From: an uncultured bacterium
GTDB taxonomy: Bacteria; Bacillota; Clostridia; Oscillospirales; Oscillospiraceae
NCBI GenBank assembly: GCA_905215665.1
Contig: CAJMQR010000044.1
Location: 1 to 8,681, forward strand
Direction of reading: 5' to 3'
DNA length: 8,681 nt
The position numbers and the translations under genes are program-made. Each line of letters opens with the position of its first letter. The first letter of the stretch is position 1. Below the pieces are notes generated by a model that was given only the letters and a program-made list of their open reading frames with translations, searched no databases and had not been told where the DNA came from. Positions 1-5,618 of the stretch are shown here, piece by piece.

Positions 1-42
1 CTAATAACTCGGACAGGGACAGAATTAATGCCATTTATTCAG

Positions 43-109
43 AGGTTCCCTAATAAATGTTGGGGTCAGGCTACTACATAGCCTGACCCCAACATTTATT
101 GGAGAACCT
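43..109. repeat. Long inverted repeat, probable IS200/RAYT-type element end
   Basis: Positions 52-72 and 80-100 are perfect reverse complements (21 bp). The pairing extends outward, with one mismatch and one G-T pair, through 43-50 and 101-109, so a hairpin of about 30 bp with a 7-nt loop is possible. The stem contains GGGGTCAGGCT and its complement. Hairpins with a GGGGTCAG core are, to my knowledge, typical of the ends of IS200-like and REP-associated tyrosine transposase elements; that assignment is inference. No T-run follows on either strand, so a terminator role is unlikely. The octamer CATTTATT occurs at both 32-39 and 93-100. GGACAG is tandemly repeated at 11-22. No transposase gene is visible, so this is either an element edge continuing left of the window or a stand-alone relic. 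Confidence 0.6.
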
Positions 110-141
110 AAAAAAGCCGCTCCGGTGTTATCCGGAGCGGC
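110..141 (-). terminator. Intrinsic terminator of the AraC-type gene
   Basis: A perfect 10-bp GC-rich stem pairs 116-125 with 132-141 around a 6-nt loop. On the minus strand it is followed directly by six T residues (complement of 110-115). It starts 17 nt downstream of the stop codon of the AraC-type gene, the normal place for a Rho-independent terminator. In the plus direction there is only a short A-rich tail, so it should act mainly on minus-strand transcripts. It sits right beside the inverted repeat at 43-109 but is a separate structure. Confidence 0.88.
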
Positions 142-158
142 GAAAAAGCGGGGAAGAT

Positions 159-533
159 TCAGGAAACCTCGGGCAGCTCGACGCAGGAACGGCGGTACTG
201 CGCCGGGGTCATATGGTATTTTGCCTTGAAGGAGGTGCAGAAATAGGGGAGATTGCGGTAGCCGACCAGATAGCAGATATCCGTAACGGTGGTGTCCGTC
301 TGTGTCAGAAGCGTCACGGCCTGATGCATGCGGTAGTCGTTGATGTAGGCCAGAAGGCTGGTGCCGACAATTTTGCTGAAAAGCGTACTGAGATAGCAGG
401 GGGAGATATAGACGCGCTGCGCCAGATAATCCAGACTGATATCGTCCTGGTACTCCCTGTGGATGATGTGCAGTACCTCCTGAATCCGCGAGCGAAGAAT
501 ATCGTTGGAATCCTGAACTAATTCAATCGACAT
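159..533 (-). CDS. Minimal AraC/XylS-family transcriptional regulator
   Basis: A DNA-binding regulator of 124 residues made of little more than the AraC-type double helix-turn-helix domain. The first HTH lies around residues 32-53 (ISLDYLAQRVYISPCYLSTLF). The second lies around residues 83-106, with the family pattern of TVTDICYLVGY followed by F-x-x-x-F-K and the closing MTPAQYRR. No N-terminal sugar-binding cupin or receiver domain precedes it. That makes it similar in size to MarA/SoxS-type stand-alone regulators rather than to full AraC (about 290 residues). I chose the ATG at 533 because GGGAGG lies 7 nt upstream; an in-frame ATG at 563 lacks a comparable site. It is transcribed divergently from the sugar operon and has its own promoter and terminator, so it is probably the local regulator. 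The ligand, if any, is unknown, and it could also be a decayed remnant of a longer regulator. Confidence 0.88.
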   Translation of the reverse strand: MSIELVQDSNDILRSRIQEVLHIIHREYQDDISLDYLAQRVYISPCYLSTLFSKIVGTSLLAYINDYRMHQAVTLLTQTDTTVTDICYLVGYRNLPYFCTSFKAKYHMTPAQYRRSCVELPEVS

Positions 534-570
534 GGTACTACCTCCCGCAATGAGCTGTTTCACAGATTTA

Positions 571-606
571 ATATATCACGTTCTGATATATCACAACTTG
601 ATATTA
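571..606. promoter_or_regulatory. Two overlapping operator-like dyads
   Basis: ATATATCA-N5-TGATATAT (571-591) is a perfect 8-bp-arm dyad. A second copy offset by 15 bp, ATATATCA-N5-TGATATTA (586-606), shares the central half-sites and differs at two positions in its last arm. The block overlaps the -10 box and predicted start point of the minus-strand promoter that drives the AraC-type gene. Such placement suggests repression or autoregulation. Which protein binds is not known; the AraC-type protein itself is a candidate, although that family more often uses direct repeats. Confidence 0.5.
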
Positions 607-629
607 CTAGAAAAACCTGTGTTTGTCAA
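601..629 (-). promoter_or_regulatory. Sigma-A-type promoter of the AraC-type gene
   Basis: On the minus strand a perfect -35 box TTGACA (complement of 624-629) is followed by exactly 17 nt and a -10 box TAATAT (complement of 601-606). Transcription would start near 594. That leaves a leader of about 60 nt before the ATG at 533, with the ribosome binding site inside it. The start region coincides with the dyads at 571-606. Confidence 0.7.
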
Positions 630-662
630 CAGAATTCTGAGAGGAAGAGAAAGAATCCATGA

Positions 663-696
663 TTTGCTCAAATCTCACCGGTAAAATTTGTGCAAA
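663..696. promoter_or_regulatory. Paired TTTGNNCAAA motifs, possible activator site
   Basis: TTTGCTCAAA (663-672) lies within a longer perfect dyad GATTTG-CT-CAAATC (661-674). TTTGTGCAAA (687-696) follows, with centres 24 bp apart. Both lie upstream of the candidate operon promoter and downstream of the divergent promoter, a reasonable position for a regulator acting on either gene. The function is inferred only from repetition and position; AT-rich sequence can produce such motifs by chance. Confidence 0.3.
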
Positions 697-753
697 ATGA
701 CAAAGGAAAAAGAGGAACGTAACACGAGGCGAAAAAATTGAAAGAATCTGAAA

Positions 754-781
754 TTGAAAAACACCGCGCATGCGCTAAGAT
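754..781 (+). promoter_or_regulatory. Candidate promoter of the sugar operon
   Basis: TTGAAA (754-759) is followed by a 16-nt spacer and TAAGAT (776-781), a weak -10 box with four of six consensus bases. The spacer contains the perfect 10-bp palindrome GCGCATGCGC (766-775), which touches the -10 box and could be an operator. A weak promoter of this kind would fit an operon that needs an activator. A start elsewhere in the gap cannot be excluded. Confidence 0.4.
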
Positions 782-825
782 AGTTTATGGAAAGCCCTGC
801 CTGCAACACGGAGGGGGAGCCCAAA

Positions 826-900
826 ATGGAGGTAAAAAAATATGGTACGCTTGAAAATTGGCTACGTCAGCACATCGCAGCTTTCTTTCCCGGGGGATAA
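826..900 (+). CDS. Possible 24-codon leader ORF overlapping the first operon gene
   Basis: An ATG at 826 opens a 24-codon frame beginning MEVKKYG and ending at TAA 898-900, in a different frame from the isomerase that starts at 842. It has an unusually strong Shine-Dalgarno sequence, GGAGGGGGAG (810-819), 6 nt upstream. The isomerase has its own GGAGG (828-832), which lies inside this small frame. Ribosomes on the small frame would therefore cover the isomerase start, which would allow translational control. It may equally be chance, since no family is recognisable in the peptide. Confidence 0.22.
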   Translation: MEVKKYGTLENWLRQHIAAFFPGG

Positions 901-2332
901 GCAAAGCGCCGTTCACGCCAGCGTGGAGGGGCTGAAAAAGCTGGCACAGCAGTGGGATTTCGATCTTTATGTATATGAAAAAACCGTCATCACCGAACAG
1001 GATGCACTCAATGCCCGGGAGGTGCTCCAGGTGGAACACGTGGATCTGATCATGCTCCAGTGCACCAGCTTTGCGGCCGGTCTGGTTGTCAGCACGCTGG
1101 CGCGCACCAAGGATGCGCGGCTGGGACTCTGGGCGATTCCGGAAATGCGCAGCAGCGGCGTGGTATCCTATAATTCCCTGTGCGGCATCAATATGTATTC
1201 CGCCATCGTTTCGCACTACCTCAAGGAGTATGACATCCCGACCAAGTGGTTCTACGGCACCGTGGACGATGCGCAGTTCCTGCGCCGCTTCCGCATTACG
1301 GTCACGGCCCTGCGGGCCATCAAGAAGATGCAGCACGCGAACATTGCGCTGATCGGCGGGATTGCGCCCGGCTTCAACGATCTTTATGATGACGAGCGCA
1401 AGCTTTTGAAGCTTTTCGACGGGATGCGCATCAACCGTCTGCACGAGTACGGAGAGCTGAAGGATCTGGCAATGCGCCTGCCGCAGGATGAGGTGGATGC
1501 CAAGATTGCGCAGCTCAACGCGGAAGCGTGCGCGAAAAACGAGGCAATCGACCGGCAGATCCATACCAGAGGCTGCGCCGACGCGGAGGGGAAAATGTCC
1601 CTGATGGAGGTCAACGCCCGCTTTGCGCTGGCCTATGAGCGCTTTACCGAAAAATACGGCTACGACGCGCTGGCGATCAGCTGCTGGCCGAAATTCCAGG
1701 ACGATTATCTTTTCAGTGTTTGCGCCGTTGTGGGAGAACTGAACGACAAGGGCGTGGTGGCCGGCTGCGAAGGCGATCTGACCAGCACGGTATCCATGCT
1801 GCTTCTGAGCTACCTTGCAGACGATATTACCATGCTGATGGATATGTCCGCCATTGATACCAACGACGATTCCGTGCAGATGTGGCACTGCGGCCCCGCA
1901 TCCAAACGTTTTTGCCAAAAAAATGGCTATCAGTACAGCCTGAACTATTCCGGCAAGGATCACAAGGGCGCCGATCTGGATCATGCGCTGGGAACGGGCA
2001 TCGTCCGCGACATGGTTTTTGATGCCGGAAAGGCGACCACCGCACGTCTGACCGGAGAGATGGATACCATGTTTGTTGCTACAGGACGCTTCCTGGACAG
2101 CGGCAAGGACACTTATTGCGGCAGCCGCGGCTGGCTGGGTGAGCTGGAACTGAACCGTGAGCCGATCTCCGCGCTGGACTTCTTCAACACCGTGATGGTG
2201 CGCGGCTTCCAGCACCATTTCCCCATCGTTATGGGCGACTACTCCGAGGAACTGATGGAGGTCATGTCCTGGCTGAAGCTCAGACCGGTGCGGAAGGTCA
2301 AGTACGAAAACTATCTGCAGAGGGAATTCTAA
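842..2332 (+). CDS. L-fucose/L-arabinose isomerase-family ketol-isomerase
   Basis: A cytoplasmic protein of 496 residues resembling the L-fucose/L-arabinose isomerase-like family (COG2407), metal-dependent enzymes that interconvert an aldose and its 2-ketose. The N-terminal half is an alpha/beta substrate-binding region. The C-terminal half carries the likely metal and acid-base residues: E310 in the CEGD motif, an aspartate in MDMSAID (334-339) just before the MWHCG motif (347-351), and the histidine pair in FQHHFPIVMGDY (456-467). Its length is below that of E. coli FucI (about 590) but usual for the FucI-like subgroup. The ATG at 842 has GGAGG 9 nt upstream. It is the first gene of the operon and ends 1 nt before the kinase. 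The substrate is unknown; fucose isomerases also accept D-arabinose and D-altrose, so a rare hexose or pentose is plausible. No aldolase of the fuculose type accompanies it, so L-fucose itself is unlikely. Confidence 0.85.
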   Translation: MVRLKIGYVSTSQLSFPGDKQSAVHASVEGLKKLAQQWDFDLYVYEKTVITEQDALNAREVLQVEHVDLIMLQCTSFAAGLVVSTLARTKDARLGLWAIPEMRSSGVVSYNSLCGINMYSAIVSHYLKEYDIPTKWFYGTVDDAQFLRRFRITVTALRAIKKMQHANIALIGGIAPGFNDLYDDERKLLKLFDGMRINRLHEYGELKDLAMRLPQDEVDAKIAQLNAEACAKNEAIDRQIHTRGCADAEGKMSLMEVNARFALAYERFTEKYGYDALAISCWPKFQDDYLFSVCAVVGELNDKGVVAGCEGDLTSTVSMLLLSYLADDITMLMDMSAIDTNDDSVQMWHCGPASKRFCQKNGYQYSLNYSGKDHKGADLDHALGTGIVRDMVFDAGKATTARLTGEMDTMFVATGRFLDSGKDTYCGSRGWLGELELNREPISALDFFNTVMVRGFQHHFPIVMGDYSEELMEVMSWLKLRPVRKVKYENYLQREF

Positions 2333-2333
2333 C

Positions 2334-3281
2334 ATGTGCAAAATTCTTTGCGTCGGAGAAATGGTCATTGACTTCCTCCCGGGCAGCGAGAAAGCAAGCT
2401 ACATCCGCAAAGCGGGCGGCGCGCCGGCCAACGTTGCCATCGCGGCCGCCCGGCAGGGCTGTAAAGCCGCCTTCTGCGGCATGGTTGGCGACGATGATTT
2501 CGGCCATTTTCTCATGGACACCCTGAAGGAAAACGGCGTCGAGCAGTGCGTCCGTGAGCTGACGCGTGAAGCGACGACGACCATGGCCTTTGTCACGCTG
2601 GACGAGCAGGGCGACAGGAGCTTTACCTTCGCCCGCAAGCCCGGCGCAGACATGCTGCTGACCCGGGAGCATATCCGTCCGGAATTCCTGCAGGCGGCGG
2701 ACGTTGTCCATGCGGGCTCCTGCTCGCTGTCCAAAGAACCCGCAGCCGGCGCCACGGTATATGCTCTGCAGGAGGGTCACCGGCTGGGAAAGCTCGTCTC
2801 TTTTGATGTAAATTACCGTAATCTCATGTGGGACGACGACCGCAATGCCGCTTCGGCGGCGGTCCATGCAGTCCTTCCCTTTGTGGATCTGCTGAAGATC
2901 TCCGAAGAGGAGGCCGACATGCTCGGCGGCGAGGAAAACATTCCTGCTCTGATGGAGCGCAGCGGGATTGCCCTTGTGATCGAAACGCTCGGAAGCCGCG
3001 GAGCGCGCTGCTACTGGAGAAGTCAGATTCTCGGGATCGGCGGGCTCAAGGCCGAGTGCGTGGATACCTGCGGCGCGGGTGACGCTTTCTGGGGAGGCTT
3101 CCTTTCGTCGCTGTTGCAGGCGGGAGTCCGCACCCCGGCGGATCTGACGGAGGAGAGAATTCTCTCCGCAATGAAGCGGGGCAACATCGCCGGCTGGCTC
3201 TGTGTGCAGAAAAAGGGCGCAATCGAGTCCCTGCCTACTGCGCAGGAGGTCGAGCGCTACGGGAAGGAGCTGTACTGCTGA
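2334..3281 (+). CDS. PfkB-family carbohydrate kinase, fructokinase-like
   Basis: An ATP-dependent sugar kinase of 315 residues, the usual size for the ribokinase/PfkB family. The N-terminus (GEMVIDFLPG, 8-17) resembles bacterial fructokinases. The first signature region is AGGAPANVA (27-35), with the glycine pair that contacts the sugar. The second signature, DTCGAGDAFWGGF (244-256), contains the catalytic base D250 and the anion hole. The common second T of DTTGAGD is cysteine here, which is a minor variant. It presumably phosphorylates the ketose made by the isomerase, most likely at the terminal hydroxyl. AGAGGG lies 9 nt before its ATG, one base separates it from the isomerase stop, and its TGA overlaps the next ATG by one base, so the three genes are translationally linked. 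Whether it is a fructokinase, allulose kinase or another ketose kinase cannot be told from sequence. Confidence 0.9.
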   Translation: MCKILCVGEMVIDFLPGSEKASYIRKAGGAPANVAIAAARQGCKAAFCGMVGDDDFGHFLMDTLKENGVEQCVRELTREATTTMAFVTLDEQGDRSFTFARKPGADMLLTREHIRPEFLQAADVVHAGSCSLSKEPAAGATVYALQEGHRLGKLVSFDVNYRNLMWDDDRNAASAAVHAVLPFVDLLKISEEEADMLGGEENIPALMERSGIALVIETLGSRGARCYWRSQILGIGGLKAECVDTCGAGDAFWGGFLSSLLQAGVRTPADLTEERILSAMKRGNIAGWLCVQKKGAIESLPTAQEVERYGKELYC

Positions 3282-3991
3282 TGGATCTCTGGAAGCAGAA
3301 GTGCATCCTCGCGCCTTCGCTGATTTCCTGCTGTGATCTGTGCAATCTGGAGACTTCGGTGCGCGCCCTGGAGACGGCGGGCATCGGACTGCTGCATGTG
3401 GACATCCTCGACGGATATTTCAGCCCCAGCATGCCTCTGGGCATCGACACGGTACGGCAGCTCCGCAAACGCACGAAGCTGCCCTTCGACGTGCATCTGA
3501 TGGCCTCCGACAACGACTTTTTTGTCGGTGAGCTGCTGGACATCGGCGTGGAGCAGCTGGTCTTTCATGCCGAGACCGAACGGCACATCGACAACCGCCT
3601 CAACCAGATTCATGCGGCCGGCGCAAGAGCCGGTGTGGCGCTGAAGCCTGCCACGCCGCTGTCCGTGCTGGAGTATGTGCTGGAAAAGTGCGACGCCGTT
3701 TTGCTGATGCTGATCAACCCCGGCTATGCCCAGTGCCGTGCGGAGGGGCAGGTGCCCTATGCCGCGCGGAAGGTGCTTGAATTGCGCCGGATGATCCGGG
3801 AGAGAGAACTCGACACCAAGATCATTCTGGACGGGCGCATTTCGAAGCAGAATCTTGCGGATTTCGGCCCGGACGGTACGGCGGACATCTTTGTGGTCGG
3901 AAGCACATGTATTGACAAAAACAATCTTCTGGAAAGCGCAGGGAAGCTGGCTGCTTACCACAGCTCCCTGCTCAAAGGAGCGGAAAAATGA
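3281..3991 (+). CDS. Ribulose-phosphate 3-epimerase-family protein
   Basis: A TIM-barrel protein of 236 residues from the ribulose-phosphate 3-epimerase family, which inverts C3 of a ketose phosphate through a 2,3-enediolate. The catalytic set is present: S13 (APSL), H39 and D41 (HVDILDG), H72 (DVHLM) and D184 (ILDG). The NPATP-like segment (KPATP, 122-126) and VVGST (205-209) are also kept. Two phosphate-side loops depart from the classic enzyme. The usual MSVNPGFGGQ is MLINPGYAQCRAEGQ (143-157), and VDGGI is LDGRI (183-187). These changes and the operon context suggest a specialised enzyme, such as an allulose-6-phosphate 3-epimerase, rather than the housekeeping pentose epimerase. It is not a hexulose-6-phosphate synthase, since it lacks the DxKxxD motif. 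The start overlaps the kinase stop by 1 nt and GGAAGGAG lies 11 nt upstream. Confidence 0.87.
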   Translation: MDLWKQKCILAPSLISCCDLCNLETSVRALETAGIGLLHVDILDGYFSPSMPLGIDTVRQLRKRTKLPFDVHLMASDNDFFVGELLDIGVEQLVFHAETERHIDNRLNQIHAAGARAGVALKPATPLSVLEYVLEKCDAVLLMLINPGYAQCRAEGQVPYAARKVLELRRMIRERELDTKIILDGRISKQNLADFGPDGTADIFVVGSTCIDKNNLLESAGKLAAYHSSLLKGAEK

Positions 3992-4554
3992 GCGAAATTA
4001 CATATTCCGAGACGGCCGCGCTCGTGCTCTCCGAGCTGAAAACCTCGCTGGATGCCATCGATCCGGAGAGCGCGGAAAAGCTGATTGCCGCAGTGGAGGC
4101 GGCGAATCAGGTGTTTTTTGTCGGCGTCGGACGGGTGATGCTGTCCCTGCAGGCAATTGCGAAGCGCTGGGCGCATCTGGGCATCCGGACGCATCTGGTG
4201 GGCGAGATCACGGAACCGGCCATCACGAAAAACGATCTGCTGATTGTCGGCTCCGGCAGCGGCACGACCCTGTTCCCGGCGGCAATCGCGCAGAAGGCGC
4301 ATCAGCTCGGCGCCAAGGTCGTACACATCGGCTCCAATCCCAACAGCCCGATGCGGGAGATTGCCGAGTTTATGGTTCGCATTCCCGTGCGCACCAAGTA
4401 CTATCTCGAAGACGAGATCGACTCTGAACAGCCGATGACCTCCCTGTTCGAGCAGACGCTGCTCCTGCTGGGGGACGTCATCGCCAAGATGATGATCGAC
4501 CGCAGGAAGCTGGATATGAAGGCGCTGTGGCAGTATCATGCCAATTTGGAGTAA
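3988..4554 (+). CDS. hxlB: 6-phospho-3-hexuloisomerase-type SIS-domain protein
   Basis: A protein of 188 residues made of one SIS sugar-isomerase domain, matching the length of 6-phospho-3-hexuloisomerases (about 185). Family features are FFVGVGR (43-49), HLVGE (69-73), the phosphate-binding GSGSGTT (88-94; usually GSGSGET), and QPMTSLFEQ (148-156), whose glutamate corresponds to the catalytic residue of the family. The known reaction interconverts D-arabino-3-hexulose 6-phosphate and fructose 6-phosphate in the ribulose monophosphate pathway. No hexulose-phosphate synthase is adjacent, so here it more likely processes a product of the epimerase or kinase; this is inference. It overlaps the epimerase by 4 nt (ATGA) and has AAAGGAG 7 nt before its start. 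The symbol names the family, not a proven role. Confidence 0.8.
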   Translation: MSEITYSETAALVLSELKTSLDAIDPESAEKLIAAVEAANQVFFVGVGRVMLSLQAIAKRWAHLGIRTHLVGEITEPAITKNDLLIVGSGSGTTLFPAAIAQKAHQLGAKVVHIGSNPNSPMREIAEFMVRIPVRTKYYLEDEIDSEQPMTSLFEQTLLLLGDVIAKMMIDRRKLDMKALWQYHANLE

Positions 4555-4558
4555 TGCC

Positions 4559-5605
4559 ATGAAACAGTCAGATTTATTGCGGCACGTCGGAAGCATGCAG
4601 CAGGTTGCCTATGCCAGACGCATCTGCTATGACGAGGGCCGGGCGAGGGGGCTCAACGCGGTCGAGGTCTCCAACGGGCCAATGCATTTTGTCATCCTGC
4701 TGGACAAATGCATGGATATCTCCGAGCTGAGCTGGAAGGGCGAGCGAATGACCTTCCTGTCCAAGCCCGGACTGAACGGACGAAATCCTTTTGACACGCA
4801 CGGAGCGGAGGCGCAGCGCAGCATTATGGGCGGCCTTTTCTTCACCTGCGGGTACGAAAACATCTGCGCGCCCTATCGGGCGGAGGACGGCAGGGAATAT
4901 CCCATGCACGGGCGGATGCGCACCAGCCCCGCCGAGCATGTCGCCGTCGATGCGCGCTGGGAAGGGGAGCAGTATGTCATTTCCGTGAGCGGCGATATCC
5001 GCGAAGCGGAGCTGTTCGGGGAGAACCTTCTGCTGCACCGGACCATCACCACAGTTTACGGCTGCCCGGAGATCCGGGTGACGGACGAGATCCGCAACGA
5101 GGCGTTCCGTGAAGAACCGCTGATGCTGATGTACCATTGCAACATGGGCTATCCCTTCCTCGACGAGAGCTGCCGCCTGCTGCTGCCGACCGAAAGAATC
5201 GAGCCGCGAGATGCGGTTTCCCGTGCGCACGAGGCGCGCTGGGCGGTCATGGACCCGCCGGAGGACAACGCGGAGGAATTCGTCTATCTGCACACGCTCC
5301 GCGCGGACGCGGCGGGCGATACCTTCGCTGCGCTGGTGAATGAAAACCGGCAGCTTGCGCTGCGGATCTCCTTTAACCGGGAGGAGCTGCCGTATTTCGG
5401 GCAGTGGAAATCGACCGGGAGCGGAGATTATGTGATGGGGCTGGAGCCGGGCAATGCCTGCGTCTACGGCCGCCGTTTTCATGAACAGGCGGGCAATCTT
5501 CCGACGCTGCAGGCGCAGAGCCGGAAGGTATACCACCTGAATTTCCGGATTTTTGACGGGAAAGAAGCCGTTCAGTCCATCGAAAACGATATATTATTGA
5601 AGTAA
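4559..5605 (+). CDS. DUF4432 aldose 1-epimerase-like protein
   Basis: A protein of 348 residues resembling DUF4432, a branch of the galactose-mutarotase-like beta-sandwich fold often found in sugar catabolic operons. Visible landmarks include the early LDKCMDISEL segment (about 43-52), MGGLFFTCGYENI (91-103), a histidine in YPMHGRM (115-121), MYHCNMGYP (191-199) and MGLEPGNACVYGR (299-311) near the C-terminus. The likely job is interconversion of the anomers of the pathway sugar or sugar phosphate, but members of this group are poorly characterised and no catalytic pair can be assigned with confidence. I chose the ATG at 4559 because GGAG (4548-4551) lies 7 nt upstream; an in-frame ATG at 4538 falls inside the preceding gene without a site. 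Only 4 nt separate it from that gene. No signal peptide is seen, so it is cytoplasmic. Confidence 0.82.
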   Translation: MKQSDLLRHVGSMQQVAYARRICYDEGRARGLNAVEVSNGPMHFVILLDKCMDISELSWKGERMTFLSKPGLNGRNPFDTHGAEAQRSIMGGLFFTCGYENICAPYRAEDGREYPMHGRMRTSPAEHVAVDARWEGEQYVISVSGDIREAELFGENLLLHRTITTVYGCPEIRVTDEIRNEAFREEPLMLMYHCNMGYPFLDESCRLLLPTERIEPRDAVSRAHEARWAVMDPPEDNAEEFVYLHTLRADAAGDTFAALVNENRQLALRISFNREELPYFGQWKSTGSGDYVMGLEPGNACVYGRRFHEQAGNLPTLQAQSRKVYHLNFRIFDGKEAVQSIENDILLK

Positions 5606-5618
5606 AGGAGCGAAAACC

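Larger units (their letters stand above)
534..841. other. Divergent intergenic control region
   Basis: This 308-bp gene-free, AT-rich stretch separates the AraC-type gene from the sugar operon. It holds the minus-strand promoter (601-629), two overlapping dyads (571-606), a 10-bp palindrome CAGAATTCTG (630-639), two TTTGNNCAAA motifs (663-672 and 687-696), a weak plus-strand promoter candidate (754-781) enclosing the palindrome GCGCATGCGC (766-775), and two Shine-Dalgarno sequences (810-819 and 828-832). I see no match to a catabolite-responsive (cre) element and no tRNA or riboswitch-like structure. The site assignments come from pattern reading alone. Confidence 0.7.

Noticed and set aside
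43..109. The long inverted repeat as a transcription terminator.
   Set aside because: No T-run follows the stem on either strand, and the AraC-type gene already has a proper terminator at 110-141.
785..2368. A 527-codon minus-strand open frame antisense to the first operon gene.
   Set aside because: It mirrors the isomerase gene codon for codon, has no recognisable family features and no ribosome binding site; long antisense frames are expected in GC-rich coding DNA.
2298..2867. A 189-codon minus-strand open frame antisense to the kinase gene.
   Set aside because: The plus-strand PfkB protein is unmistakable, and the antisense product has low-complexity composition and no family motif.
3281..4554. 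A formaldehyde-fixing hexulose-6-phosphate synthase/hexuloisomerase pair.
   Set aside because: The first protein has the ribulose-phosphate 3-epimerase catalytic set (S, H, D, H, D) and lacks the DxKxxD motif of hexulose-phosphate synthases.
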